A DNA stretch of 64,000 nt. It comes from Orthonyx spaldingii (Eukaryota > Chordata > Aves > Passeriformes > Orthonychidae). How positions within the stretch are numbered: position 1 is the stretch's first letter; each line of letters starts with the position of its first letter. Where the stretch lies: contig VZTJ01002466.1 of the NCBI GenBank assembly GCA_013397795.1, positions 1 to 64,000 on the forward strand, given 5' to 3'. A program made the translations under genes and the position numbers. The notes below the pieces were generated by a model. The model saw only the letters and a program-made list of their open reading frames with translations. It was not told where the DNA came from and ran no database searches. This document shows positions 21,104-36,118 of the stretch, piece after piece.

Positions 21104-24100
21104 TGTGTTTAGCTAAGAATGACTTGAGGTTTTCTTGGGATAGATCAGCAGCAAAGGAATCAGTGAGATCTGCTTGAGGCTAGAGTTTGCTGCAAGTGAG
21201 AAATGCTATTAATACTAGTTGCTTATTACTAAAATATTTTTATATCTAATGTATAATTCAAATGGCATGGATTAGATGCAAGGATTCAGAGTTAAGTTCT
21301 AGGATGCACAGAATTCTGGGCTTCTAGACATCTGGGCTTCTGCTTCAGAGGATGAAAATATGATGTACTATATTTGGTGATATAACTGTAAACAGCAAAC
21401 ATGTAGTAGTTCATTCAACTTTTCTTTAGAAACTTGAGGTAGATCAGATTTGTGTTTTGCTTTTTCCAAACACTTTCAAATTTGAGCTGAGTTTTTTTCA
21501 AATTTGCTACTCTGAGAGTAGGCCATATTGTTATTTATGTTGATACTAGTAGCTATTGCTTTTCATTTCTTTTTGAAGCAGAAATATTTCTGCTGTTTGC
21601 CATTGTGCTAGATTCCAGAACAGAGATTCAACTATCACAAAACACTGATGTGTTGATAGTTGTACTAGTGGCACAATTTATCATGCTGCAGAAAGAGGAA
21701 ATTTGCTAACCTTCGGCAAGGCAGCAGGCAGATTGCAACGAATTCCACCATAAAACAAATAAGTAGGTCTTTTTCACAACTAAAAAGAGCAGTAAACTGA
21801 ATTCTTGTATATTCCACATCTTAGTGTTAGAGGAATATTAGATAAAGGCTTGTTTAGTTTTAAAAAATTGAAGAAAAATTAGCAATGTTGCCAAAAATGG
21901 CAAAACATCACAACCTTGCGTGCTTTTTTAATTAAGAAAGAATAAAATCCTATTTCAGAAGAAATAGTCGAGAAAACATGGATGGAAATCCAGGACAAAT
22001 TTCCAATTGGTGGGTCTTTCCATGTGTGTCATCAGATTCTTGTGAAACTATAAGAACACAAAAATAACTGCAAGATAGAGGTCTAAATCTATATCTATTC
22101 ATAAACCTTCTCTTTCACTGGAACCTTAAGGGTCACTAGGTTATTTCCTGATCTTGAATGCTGCTAACTGACTTCCAGCTATAGTCAGTCACACTGTGTA
22201 TGTGGCTTAGACATCCTCTTGTTTATTCTTGCACATCAAAGTACCTGTTCTAATATCTGTTCCACAAGATGAATCAATCCCTTTGGAACAGATGTGCATA
22301 CTCGTGCTGTGCACCGTTTGGAGAGTGGAGAAGGGGTTGGATCAGCTGCAAAGGTTAGGGTAAAGAAAGAATTAGAGTTGCCAGGGACTCACTAGTACTC
22401 CTATTTTTATTTTTTATTTCACCTTAAGTAGTTTAATCACCAACTTTAACCTTTGCAAAGAAGCAGAAGTAGACCCTCGTGTTTTATGCAGAAAAATGAC
22501 AGACTTTCAAAAGAGTGAGGGGAAATAGTTTTTTCCTTACTTCTGCAAATTTAAACTGCAGTAGAAGGTTGCTAGGTAGAATACCCAGGTGCCATGACAA
22601 TTTAGAAAGTCTTCACAGGTGAGTCACACTGGTTTATCCAATTTGAAGCTTTCAGCTTAATCCTTCTGCTCAGTGATTCTTAACACAATGTGACTGCAAG
22701 CTGTGAAACATTTTCTTGTGCTTTACTTTTCCAACTTATTTTACAGTGTAAAAACCAGGTCTCTGATACATAATACCCTTCCATTTTGTTTAAAAAAAAA
22801 AAATCAAAAAAGTAAAAAAAACCCACAAAAAACTCCAACAGGTTTGTGCAGGAATTGGTTTGGGCATCTTTCAGGTTACAGTGGTGCAAATGTCCTGAAT
22901 TTATCATCTGCAGCTGAAGTGAATAATTGACTGTGTTTTTAATCTAACCCTGCCTCAACACAAATATTAATATGAAGGGAAAATTAACAATTTTGTACTT
23001 AACTTACTTTCTTCTGTTAATTTGTTTGAGAGAAATGATGTTTTGCTGAATAACGATATTGTTCATCATCTTGAAAGTATTCCCCTTTTTCTTAAAGTCA
23101 CCTGCCAAATATGGGAGGACAGAAAATAAATGTCTTATTGCAATACTTTTGTTGTTGCTCATATTTCAGTGTACATCATTCCATGTTACAGAATACATTC
23201 TCAACACTTACACTACAGAATTCCCCCTTATCCCTCTCATCACTCTAATGTGGTGGTACTGTTATCAGGTTTTAGCTGATTAAGGTTGTTCAGTCTCATT
23301 CTGCTCAGCCTGACTACCTTTCACATGAAGATGTCCCATGTAAAGGACAAGTATTATTTAGCTATTTAACTACAGATCTTGCATTTGAATTTTATCTCTT
23401 AAATCTGGGATTTTACAGTATCATTTCAATCAGGACATGTACCCAGCTAATATTCATTCCTAAATAATTTCTTGTGTATAAAATTTCTTGGAATTTTCAC
23501 CTGCAAACAGGATCCTCCAACCTCTTCTGACTACCTATATGATGATCCATATTAAGAAGGGGTGACTCTTTTCTAAAACGGGACTTTCTACTTTAATTTA
23601 GAAATTCTAACTCATTATTAGAAGGTGGTAGCAATCCTGCTTGTGCACTCATTGCAGTCAATAGGCAAGAGGGGAAAGGAACAGCTTGAAGCATCCAGCT
23701 TCTGCTCTCATTGACATGAACATGCCTTCAAGTGATGTGTAGAGAGGCAATTTTAATATATAATGCTCACATGACGTCACTAACATATGCTGTGCCAGCA
23801 GCAAATAGATTGTAGCAGAGCCTCTTTCATCTTTCTTCCATCCTGACATTATAGATGACGATTTTTAAATATTGAACACTGGCACAATTCTAGATAAATC
23901 ATACACACAGTCACAGAAAGCAACTACGACATATGAAACTCATCATGTCTGCAACAGCGAGCACATTCCACTCATGTGCAGATTAACTTCTGATAACAGT
24001 GTTATCTCTACTTCACATATGCAATTTATCTGGATACACACAGTAAAAATTTTGCTGCAGGCCAGCAGTCTGAGCTGCCAAGGATTGAGAAAAGCAACCT

Positions 24101-27100
24101 GTTCTCATAAAAACAGATGAGAAGCTTCACCCTGTTTTATAAAGCATCTTGATAATTGCATTTGATGTCAGACAATGAGCATCTCTGTGGTGACTTCAGT
24201 TTTTCTTTAAGGTAGGGGATTCTCCATGGGATTTTCCACGGAAGTTTTTTGTGTTCAATGGACTAAAGATGTAGTGTTGTGCTTCAGTTGCCATGTCCAT
24301 ATAAATGGAGAGAGTAGTAGCTTGACATGATTGTTACTGTCTCTTGCAGAAATGTGCAAAACAAATATTTATCTGTTAAAAACATGACAGGAAAAAAAAA
24401 AACCTAAAAAAAAACTACTTCAGAAAACTGAAGCATCTCTCCAGATTCTGGTCTTCACTATCATTATTTCCATGCTTTCTGCAGCCACAAACTAGAGCTT
24501 GAAATACTGTGATGTTATTGATTTGTGGTTTTCCACTTCATCTCAATAATTAGAATATTTTAATTATCATTACTTCCATTCAGGCAAGTAATCCTTATGC
24601 TGGGATACTTTGTCTTCTCTGCTTCTGACCTTGCTTGAGTTGGGGCCCAGAGCAAAATATCTGGGGGCTGCTACACCCATCTGGGAAAATTCTCCCACTC
24701 TACCCCAGCACGGGGTTAAAGAAATATGGAGAAATTTAAGGGAGAGAGGGAAGTCAATACAAGTCTCTTTCCTACCCAGGAATTAAATAATTAAACAAAT
24801 CCAGTGGTGAACTAAGTTGATAAGCTGCACTGCTCCCACTCCCTGTGGGAGCCCATTCCTTGGATGCCTCTCAACAACCTGGAGGTTTCTTCCATTAGCC
24901 TGGCAAATGTATCTCCCTTTTCCAGCCAGTTGGCAGCCTGTTCTATCTCTGTCTGTAACACATTTGAGCTGGAGTTATTCCATCCACCTGCACAGAAAAA
25001 TGGAAGGGGAGACGAGAAGGTTCTCACTCAATCATTCAAGAGCCACTATGTCCAGATTTTCTTAATAGAGAAACAGATGCCTGAGACGTAGGAGAGTGAG
25101 AGTTTTAAATGGTTTGTTGCTTTGCAGCAATCTGATCTACTGGCATGATTGCTCAGCCTCTTCCTGTGGCAGAAAACGGTGAGGAGACAATGGTTTGATT
25201 CTTCTATGTAGCTTTGAAATTTTATTTTTTTTAATTCCCAAACTACTTATTATCTCTGCATTTTTTAAACAGTTGTCCAAACCCCAGAAATTATTGACAT
25301 CCATCAGTTTGTGTCCCTAATTGCTTGCTTCCCCTTCTGAAGTTTTCTTACTATAATTGCAGGCTTTTGACATCAAATTTTGCAATTACTTATATTTCTT
25401 CTCATGGCAATAATAAGTATTAGTTGTGTATTCTGAATACAATTATAAATGACTAATTTCAAATTATGCAGGTTCACCTATCTTACTGAAGTGTGGAACA
25501 AAAAATGTTTTCCCAGAGTTCATGTAACCCTTCAGGCCAAAGGTTTTCTCTCATATGTACCCGTGAAACATCATTAATAAGTAAAACCAGGACTGCCACA
25601 TCTTCTAATTCCGTGGTTCTCTCCATCAAGGGAGTTTCAGAGCCTTTTATTTTTCAACAAACCTTCCCACATCACCTCTAGGAAAATAAGACATCAGTCA
25701 GCATCTGAAAATTCAGTCTGCTGAACTACACTAATTTTGTTGAAGGCTGATCTATTGATCAGGATTCATTGACTTAGGGAAGAAAATAAATTATGCAAGC
25801 TGTCTATAAGCAAACAGTTAGAACTAGCATGAAAAAACTACCCAAAACAAACAGCCTCTTTTCCCACCCTTTTTTTCTATCCCCCAGCCAAAACACCATG
25901 CAAATATAAATATGTGTTGAAAAAAGAAGGTGCAAGAAAAGAATGTCGATTATAACATTTTTAGGAAACAAAATTAATACTACTTAGAAAATCCTGAAGT
26001 TTCTTAGCTCCAGACAACATGAAGTAACTGCACATACTTGGGTTTGCTCTCTGTCTGACAGGTAAAATGAAAGACTGGTGATAACAAGAGAGTCAGAAAG
26101 TAATTTGGCCCCCCATCTCTTGTGGAAGATACCTGTTGGACAAATGCCAGGTAATGCCTAGTAATCTCTGAATCAAATAAAAAGCTATGCCACCACAGAG
26201 AAACCTTAAGTGAGACACTAACTTGCATATTCCTACAAAGAAAATGCTGCACATAAACACTAGCACAAAAACCAGATTTTCTCTTCTTTAATTTTTAAAT
26301 GGAAGTTCTTCAATGCTATTAAAATGTAAGCATTTAAAAGTCAAATTTTAAACCAACCTTTAATTTGTTGATTTGTATTACAGTAGCATAATCATTATCT
26401 TTATAATTTATGCCTTCTTAACAGTTCCTTTCACTGTGATTTTATCCAAAAGAGGAAATTGATGTGATAAGACTATTCACATAATCACATCCAGTCTCAA
26501 ATCTTGAAATCTGTTTCAGAATCACTGAAATCCAGAGAAGAATGATTTAAGCAAGCTACTCAGTGAATGAAATACTGCTTATTCATAATCCCCAGACAGA
26601 CAGAGAACTTCTGGTGTGGGACAGCCACAATCAACTGCCTTTAAAGTCTATGAGAAATGTGTTATGGAATGACATCTTACACACTTCATGGCATTGCATT
26701 ACTAGTGTGAGCAGAAAGAAAAGTTCAAAGAGATGATTTTTCCTTTCTTTCTCCTTCCTGCCATTCTCGTTTTACTCCCACAAAAAAAAAAAAAAAAGAT
26801 CATTCAAGGCATTAGAGGTTGTTTTTAAGGTATGCAATATCATATTCTAATTAATAAAATTATCTGTTTTCAGACATTTCAGTAAAAATTACAAATTTTA
26901 TTATGAAAAATCAAATACAGTAGAAAAATATATTTTCAGTCAATTAAGTTTGCATACTTTTTTTGGTTGTTTCAATGAGACATTTTTATTAATGAGAATA
27001 TGATAGTATTTTAAGCAAGCAATAAATACAGGCAAGTTCAGTTACAGCTGTTAAAAAAAGCAGCTACAGTGATGGACATACAGAAGTAGCCACTTTTTCT

Positions 27101-30100
27101 TAGTCATTCATTTTGGTGTTTTTGGGGTTCTTTTCCTCTCCAAAGCTGTTGCAGTGGTGTTATTTACAAATATCTATATAGCAAAGAGCAACTTCAGAAC
27201 ACAGTTCCAGTTTCCAAAATAATGATATAAATGGTTCTCTGAAACAGTCTGCTATGTGATCCCCCCAAATTAATCCCCCAATTAATTTATACCCTGTATT
27301 GATTCATTTTGTGTATCCACGCAAATCCTTTTATAAAGAGAAAAAGAATATTCTGGTTACAAGAAATGAGCTACTGCTAGGGCAGCACATGGAAATGGTT
27401 TCTAAAAGGAAGAATATTGCTTGAGTCAGCAGAATGCTTACCTGTTACCATTCTAGAATCCTGCTCCTAAGTTTCATCACTTTCCCCACTTCTACCAGCA
27501 GAAATATAAATCACAAAATGTAATGGGGGGATGTAAATACTTGTTGGGTTCTAGTTTAAGCTTTTGTTGCTCTGAATATGCATTTGTATTAACATTCATT
27601 GCATATTAGCTCTTTTTTTTCCTCCCTTCTTTTACACAGGTGTTTGACTGATTTTCTTGAATTTATAACTGTTAGCCTGGAGAGAACTGCAAGATCTTTA
27701 CATGTTTCAAGGTTACTGACATAGTAACTCCATTCATCTTAATACGTTCTCTTTCCAGTATGCTTTCCCTGAAAGCCTGCCTCAGAGTTTCTGCAAAATA
27801 AGCATTTGCCTGGAAATACAGATGTAGCTTGTCTATACTACTCAGTAACTTTGTTTCCACTCACATTTTTAAAATGAACCAGAAGTCTGTCACTGCATTT
27901 CACAGGGAGTCCAAAGAACATACGAAGTTTTCTATAAAACTATGAACTCCCTCCAGACACTGAGATTTCTCTTGTTCCTGGTAAGCTTAGGCAGACATTA
28001 ATTTCTGACCTGCTCCTGCACATGAAAATTGGTATGTCTGTGTATTTACAGAAATCCCCAGCTTTGATTAGCCAGTGGCTAAGCTTAATGATCACAGTAT
28101 GGATCCAGAGTTCTCATTTCATTCAGTGCTGAGGTACTTATCTTTGGTTTGAAGCATTAAAAATCTCTTTTGATAGGGACATAAACATTAAATTTGGCAG
28201 GTAGTTGCTCTTAGTCTCAATTTGAAAATAGAGTGAACAACTAGCACTCTCCCAAATTGCAGCTGTAAGTATTAAAAAGTTTCTTTGAGATCAGATGATC
28301 TAATTAATTCAGGTAAAACTAACTCACATCCAGATAACATAAAAGCAGCATCAGCTGTGGGAATCTAAGTTTAAGTTATTTAAGTTATATTTCCATTCTC
28401 TTCTTCCTTGAAGAATGAAGATAATAGCTCTATTTTACCACTCCCGTGCAATAAAGCATTTTAACACTGCTCTTGAGCAGGTCTCAATTACTGGAAAAGT
28501 TGCAGTATGAGGGCATCAGGAGCTCTTGTGAGAAAATAACTGCTTAATAGTCTTCTATGATTAGGAGTCATGGGGAAGAAAGATAATTTTCATCCTCTTT
28601 TGCACAGCCTTGAGGACATTGCAATTACTTACAGAACAATAACATTACCCCGGGCCCTTCCGGCAAGCCTGGTGATACCCTAATGGACAGCAGCAAACAA
28701 ATAGTAACAAATAAGCAAACAAAGAGCTGTGTGAGACAGTCTCTATTAAAAAGATAAAAGGAAGGGGTGGAAAGGAACAGGCATTAGAGGGTCTACAACT
28801 GTTTACTAAAGGAAAACCATGTTGTTTTCTTGTGACTCCTTTTATGGGAAATAAGGCACCAAGGAAAGTAAACTGAACTTGGCAGTGCTCAGCACAGGAT
28901 TTGTCTGTAAACTCTGTGCCCTGGATGTGGTTCTTCCTGAGCTTTGGGAAAACTGGAACCTTTATTTACGAATAATAACAAATTAAGCAAAACCAGATTT
29001 TTTTTTTCCTACAAATTTTCTTTTCTTGCACTGTGTAGGAGAGTGTGAGATATATGGAGAGGACTATGAAAGGCTGGGCACTATCATATTACACACATTA
29101 GACAGCACATGTTTTACTCGTTGGCGTGCTGTGAAGCAACAAAAGAAATTATACATTATGGATTGGAATAATGGCATCTCTGAAACAGTACAAGGCTAAC
29201 CAACAAGACAAGATGCCTCAGTGCCACTGCCTCAATTTTCAGTTTACTTTATTCAGTATGCCTTTCCTCTGGAGCATTAAATGCATCAAGTCTTTTGTCT
29301 AATCCAGCTCTTGGATTCCTCTTATGCCAATAATAAACTGGAAATGTATTACAAGAGTTAAATCAGTTCCCATGTCAACTACATTCCCCATTGCCTAGAC
29401 ATTTTTCTACATGCCACCTACCTGAGGCTGGTTGATTCTTGAGTTTCTGCAACGTTACATAGATACAACAGGTGGTTTAATAGTATAACCTGAAAATGAA
29501 AGCTTGGAGAGAGAATCATTCATTCAGCTATCAGCTGAGGACAGGATTTATCCACGGTGTTCCTCTTGTATATATTACTCTCATTAGAGTTGCAGTCTGG
29601 AACTCCTGCTATGGGAAAATTGCATTTAGAAAAACTTCCTCCTGAATTATTAAATATTAGCTAAACTCTTTTATCTCCTTTTTTATATTTTTAACAGACC
29701 TTTTTGATCTATTGAAGCACATAATAAAATGAGTTGCTCGCATTGTCATGCTTTACCAAAATCTTAAGCAACAATTTTAGTTTTAGTTTCTCCTTTTGGT
29801 ATCTCTTATTAAGTTAGCATTTCAGAATAAATCATAATGTAACATTTCTGAAATTTCACATCTTTCTCAATATAGGTAATTTTTCTTTGTTTTCAGCTTG
29901 TGACTAGAAAATACAAGACAATGCATTTTGGATCTTCTTGACTGCTTTTCTACTTGCTTTTCAAAACCTCTGTGTTATTTCTTTGTAGTTGGTTCTTTGG
30001 TTGGTTGGGTTGGTTTTTTTTAACTGGGAGGTACTAAACAATTTTATTGGTGTTCCATGCTGCATTTGGTTTGTTAATGTGTTGACAGTGGGGAGCTTCT

Positions 30101-33100
30101 GCATGACTCTCTACTGTGAACCCTCATTCACATAAATGGCATTTCTTGACAGTAAATCAAAACAATCCCTAATTTGTTGGCTTTTTTCCTTTAATCTGAT
30201 GCCAGCCAAATGCACAGAGCCTAGTCAGTTCTAATGCATTTTTCATATCCCAGAAAAAGTGTTTGTTTGCTGGCATTTACCACCCATGCTCTGCTCTCAC
30301 AAAGCAAGATGTCCTTGTACTGACTTCCTATGCAGTTAAAATTACTTTTGTTCTGTTCATATATCCCAGAAACTCAGAGGGTCTCTAAAACCACAACATT
30401 ACTTGAAGAGAACATCTAAGGTTTTGCTTCTCTGATAAAGGAGCCTGAACCAAAAACTGCTTTCTTCAAACAATACAAGATGATTTTTATCCCGAGTATA
30501 TTTAATGGCCACTCTGAGTCCTTCAAAGCGGAACAAAAAATTAAATTCTACCTATATTGAAAACAAATTTATGATTTCCTGACTGTAGTTAACTCATCGA
30601 AAAATCTGTGACAACTTCAGTCGGGTCAGGATTTATTTTTAATGATAGATCTCAGTGTTCTGACCTTCAGTATTCCCTTTTCTACCTTTTGTACTTAGCA
30701 TATTTCCAAGATGCTTCAAAATCTCACAAAAGTTTATTCAAAAAATACAGCCATGCTAGAAAATCTCAAGTTAGAAGTTGCAAACAATAGCAATGACATG
30801 CCTGCAAAACTGTTTCTGCTCTGAATCTGTTTACTCTAACTTTTTGCAGCTACAAACTCATCACTGTTACAATAACCTTATTAGCCTTTTACAAAGGGTA
30901 AAGACACAAATAGAGGGATCGGAAAAAGAATTTCCATTATGCAATACAATCAAGAGCACCTGTGCTGGAATTCATTAACTCCATTGAGCAGGCAGCTGCA
31001 TATTTTCAACATCCTGATGAGGCAGGGGGGAAAAAGGAGAGCAGTTGTCTGCACAAATTGGAAAACACAACAAAATATAAAGTGCCTCGTTTTCTTACTC
31101 AGGCATTTGATTATGCTGTTCCCCTTTTAGAACTGCTGATCTCCTTGTATTTCTGTTTATACAATATATTTATATCTTCTTTATAAATACAAAATAATAT
31201 TGGAATTATGTATTCCAAAAATTACAGCTTACACTATTGGTTCTGCAAAGTTAAATAACTGAAGTATTGCTGAACACTACCTCTGTAAGTCTATCATTTA
31301 GGAGAGATCATTCTAGTTAGAAATCATCCTGGCCATCATATTAGATAATTGATTGTTTTTATAAACATATTTTATTTTATTTGGGTTTCTTTATCCTGCT
31401 TCTATCCATTTTTTAAACCCCAAATTTCTCTGTGCTTTGTTCCTGACAGGTAAGTTTATAGCACTGTGAAATTCTACTTGGCCCTCTCTGATTGCTTGCA
31501 GTTGTGGAGGTCCCGTTTCCTAATTCACATACCTGTTTGTAATTAGGGGTCATGAAGTGGATCTTGACCTCGCTGTCTTCTTCTGGCCTGTGCTAACAGG
31601 GCCTAGAAAAGCTATTTCCAAGATCTTATCGGATTCTTCAAATGGAAATTCTGAAAACACCTGATCATAGGTGTCTCCTACAGGTAACTTCTCTGATGCT
31701 GAGGGAATGCTGTAGGTAACCATGTTTCCTCAGATGATGTTCAATTCTAGTCATATTTCCTGAGGGATAGGTGTGGGTGAGGAACACCAATTGGAAAAAT
31801 GACCTCTGCGAGCTGGGGCACCACAAAGTTCCTGTGAACAAATTTCCTCAGGTTTAGCAGGGAAAACAGGTGCGTGTTATGGTGACCTAAGCTTCAGTGG
31901 GATTTTCCACTAACATCTTTATAAATGAAAGGTGTGAGTAAGTCTCCATGAAGCACTGAGTTCTGTCTCTTACCCAGATACTGTGTTGCAGGACATATGC
32001 AGGTGGTATTTGGTCTGCATGTCTGTCTGCCTGTATGAGCATCATGTTTTATATTATGATTTGAGCTCTCTTGTTTATAGCCTTTTGAGTTCTAATCATA
32101 GAGCTATATATAATTTTATATATATTCTATATTATATAATATATATTTACATAAATTAATCTATACAGAGTACTCTGTATGTTCCACAAGAATTGGAAAA
32201 TAAGTACTTACAAATATTCATAATTCCAGATACCATATTCACATCTCTCATATGTCGTAATGTTCTTTAAAAGGACTCCTATTTCCCCTGTATTAATTTT
32301 GAAGACAATCATGTTATTAATGTGGTTTTATTAACAAGTTTGAGATAAAATATATTAAACAGACTCTTTCCCTGGAAACCATTTACTATGCAAGTTATCA
32401 TACTGATGCAAGTACAGCAGTGAACAGAAGTAACACAGCAGAAAACTTGAAAGAGGAACACAGCAGCATCCATGAAGTATTTGTTAGTTGACTACGGCTA
32501 AATAAAAGTAACAGATAAAGTTTCACATCTCGAGTAATATGATATGAACTTTAGTGTTGATCACCTACTTTTGCTCCAGTTTTCAGCTGTTAGCCCTCTT
32601 GGTGGTGTTACATAAACAAAGTCCAACTTTTCTGAAGGAAACAGACGCATCCCCTTGCTACCAAATAGACAGAACATATACAGGGATCCTCAAGCTGTTG
32701 GATTCAATCCTAGCACTTTTTTATTTTGGATGAATTTTCTACTCTTATATAAAAGCTGTAATCAATAGGATATAGCTAGAGACATGCACAGATTCTGACC
32801 CTCCTGTTTTCTTGCCTGCCTGAGGATCTTGTTTGTGTATGTATGGCTGTCATCAGAAATATAAGAAACTGTAGTGGTCCACAATTTGGATGTGATTTTT
32901 TTCCCCTTGAATTCTCTCTTGTTTTGCTTATTTTTTTTATTTCAATTAAATAAAAATTGTTTATTAGTAACTTAAAAGAAAGCTACATTTGCAACGTTTT
33001 GCCAAAAAGCTCTTGGATGCTCTGAGTTTTTGATTCTAGTGTGTGACAGAGGAAGCTTTGACCCACAGTTTAAGATTTGTTAACAGCTCAGCTGGGTGAC

Positions 33101-33239
33101 CTGTTTTCCATAACTTGTCAAAATGTTTGCAAAAATATGTTTGTACATTATATTTGATTTTCAAAATTATTTTTGTTAATTTATAGATGAAACAGGCTAT
33201 GCTGTTATGGCATAAGAGAGATGGTTTTCCTCATCAGTT

Positions 33240-34060
33240 AATATCTGATGAAAAACAAATAAAGGACAGAAAAAAATTAAGCCATTGGACTGTCCATAGA
33301 AATCTGCATTGGGACCTCTGCTTTTCAAGTTTAAAACAGTCAAACCCAGAGGTGACCAACCATGAAGTAACACAGGAAGATTTGAAAGCACTAAATGAAT
33401 TAGTGATAAAATGGCAGATAAAATCAAGTGTGAATTGACTGCATGTAGAGAAAAATATCTCTAATGGAATGTATACGGTTATGGCTCTGAATAATGTATT
33501 GATACTCAGGAAAGGGATTTGAAACTCACGGATAGTTCTCTGAAAATGTCAATCAATATGCATTTGTAGTCAAAAGAGATGGATGTTGAGACTTACTAGG
33601 AAAAAAAAATTGACAAAAAAAAAAAAAAAAACCACTCTTTATATTCTTTATATACTGCTAATTGTAAACCTTATGAAAGTTTAGTAGCTCCTAAAGTTCA
33701 TTTTAACAGAACTAATTTGAACAAGGAAAAACACAGAAAAAAACAACAAGGATACCCAAAGGAGAAAATTATACTGATTTGGGGCAAACAACATATATCA
33801 GGATTTTTCACTTTGAAAAAGGCATGAAGAGAGATATGAATGATATGGAGAAGGTGAAGAGAGAATAGCTATTCAGTTTTCCCTAAGACTAAAACTGGCA
33901 GGCACCTCATTAAATTATCAGGTATTTAATTTAAAATAAGCAAAAGAGAAGGGTTTTTTGTCCTCCATCACATAGCCACACAGCAGAACAGCATTCTATA
34001 GCATGCTGTAACGTGTAAAAAATAAAAGTTTAAAAAACCCACATAACTAGCCAAACTCAT
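33240..34060 (+). mobile_element. Ancient CR1/L3-like LINE, ORF2 3' part
   Basis: Several blocks in the right order match the end of ORF2 of old CR1/L3-type LINEs, all on the plus strand. They are CTGCATTGGGACCTCTGC (about 33304, the block just before the reverse transcriptase active site), a frame reading EDLKALNELVIKWQIKSSVN (about 33380), GGATAGTTCTCTGAAAA (33530), ATGGAGAAGGTGAAGAGAGA (33846) and CAGGTATTTAATTTAAAATA (33920). Many frameshifts and stops, an internal A17 run and loss of the central part show great age. It is much more decayed than the avian CR1 copies elsewhere. Ends are approximate. Confidence 0.8.
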
Positions 34061-36118
34061 GAAGCACAGATGCAGTAACTGTTCCTTTGTTGTTTTCCAG
34101 GTTACCTTCTTCCACAGTCACATCCTTAGAAGTGTTCAGCTTAGTTTTTGCCCAAAGGAGATTATAGTCTCCACTGAAATGTTCATTCTGTGTCACAAAT
34201 CTGTCAAAGACTGTATTCAACTACTTTGAGAAATCAATTTCATGCATAAATTTTAAAAAGTTTCTCTTGCAGAAAACAAATGCACAAAAGCCATCTCTTC
34301 TGCCTAAATTTAAATCTTACTTTTAATGGGTTCTAAAGTGCTTAATAAAGACTCATCTGCTGTTCCTTCACTCCAGAATGTTGTGAATGTTAATTGGCTT
34401 CTCGGTGGATGTCAACCTGGTACCACTGAAGTGTCACATGTAGTTTTCATTCATTTTATACCAAATTATGCATAGAAACACGTGCCTTACATTAAAGAGA
34501 CTAAGGTTGCAATGTTGATGATTTAAAAGTTGCCCGAATGAGTGCTCACTGCATTCACTGGTCCCCCACATCATAATGAAGTCTGGATTACACAGTTGCA
34601 TTTTTCTACAGAACTCCGTTGTAAGAACTGTGATATGATATGAAATTCTTTAGCCTTGAAAAACATAAAACAATTTAAAAACTCCAGTGTATTGGCAACA
34701 GATGTCATCATGTGTTGTTTTCAGGATAAGTCACTAGCATAGCTGTCTTCAAATTCCTTCTTTTCCCAGCCAAACACTTGGGACTTAAACTAAATGCTGC
34801 CCTGGTGCCCATTCTTATTGTCAGTACTGTCTCAGGGAAATTTAATATGGAATTATAATAAAGAGTTTCAGATTTCAGCTCCTAAATACTAAGAAGCAGT
34901 TGTTGAAGGTTGGCTTTCAAAATAAAAATATTGGAGTAAACTGTCATGGAATAGCAAAAGACACATCCCTCACAGAGAGATAACTCCAAACTAAATTTCA
35001 TCTGCCACTTGAAATGCCAGTTTGGTCAGAGGTATATTTGGAAATTTAAGACTGGAAAAACTGCTGGTTTTCCAACACAAATATACATTCGTCACAGAAA
35101 ATTTCATGCCTAGCATATAAAACTTGGCGGTGTTCCATGAAGCAAAATTTTGGACGACTGTACTAATTTTATGTAATAATATATGTAAATGTATACAGCC
35201 AGTAATGACTGAAAAACAGGAAGGTAAACAGTTTACTCATTGACTTGACAGATTCCAACATACAGCAGTTATACAACACCATAATATTTTGAAATACAGT
35301 TACTGTTCTTTATATGGAAGCTACTAGGAAATCGATGTGACAAAAATAATGAAGAGATGTTGGTTTATTTTATGTTATCATGTTAATTATGGCAGAATAA
35401 TGGATATTAAAAAATCATATTTTATTTCATAGGAACACAAATATTCTTATGGTGGTTATGTTATACTGATTATTTGAGCAGTAGAGGAAGTATATTTTTT
35501 AAATGGTAAATGCAAATACTGGCTCCACATCCTTGCTGTTCCTGAAGCTCTTAAAGAATGCAGATATTTTAAACAGTTGTTATGAAAAGAAATACAATTG
35601 GCTAAAATATGTAGCTGTGATAGTTTGCAATGCTCTGCAGGCACACTTTTGTCTGCCCTGCCATATGAATAAGTAAAATAAGACAAAATGTTTGTGCTTA
35701 TATGCCAACCTACAAGAAATCCCAAGGAATTACTTTTCCTTGAGAAAGCAATACACACCATATACAGTAAGAAATTCTTCAGTTTCTTGGAAAATGCCCT
35801 CAAGTAGAGGAAAGGATGGTTTATAAACATGAATGATTTTTTTTTCCTATACAGCTATTGTAACTTTATTTTATTGCAAATGCTAGCTAGGTTCTCCCTG
35901 CTGACACTACAAGCTCTGTGAAAGTTGTTTACAGCATCACAATGAAAGTGAAAATGATGAAGGACAAAATAGTTATATAGCTGCCAATACCTGGAGGATA
36001 AGCAAGGATAAGAACAGCTCTGACTGAATATATTTTTAATGTATTTTTATTTTTGCTGGATTTAATTGCCTTTTTTTTTTTCCTGGCAAACATTACATTC
36101 ATTTTGCAGAAGCGAATG
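34061..36118. other. AT-rich background without genes
   Basis: Nothing recognisable apart from a possible continuation of the ancient LINE tail for about 50 bases. A 124-codon minus-strand frame at 35456-35830 shows no domain. Confidence 0.6.

Larger units (their letters stand above)
18311..33239. other. AT-rich background without genes
   Basis: No exon, RNA gene or clear transposon is recognised in about 15 kb. Small features are a 12-bp tandem pair at 20149-20175, a hairpin at 21078-21103, A-rich DNA near 22789-22830, A16 at 26782-26797, GGTT-rich DNA at 29985-30024, and a long AT palindrome-rich stretch at 32100-32160. The short GC-rich patch near 28648-28675 is unexplained. Confidence 0.65.
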
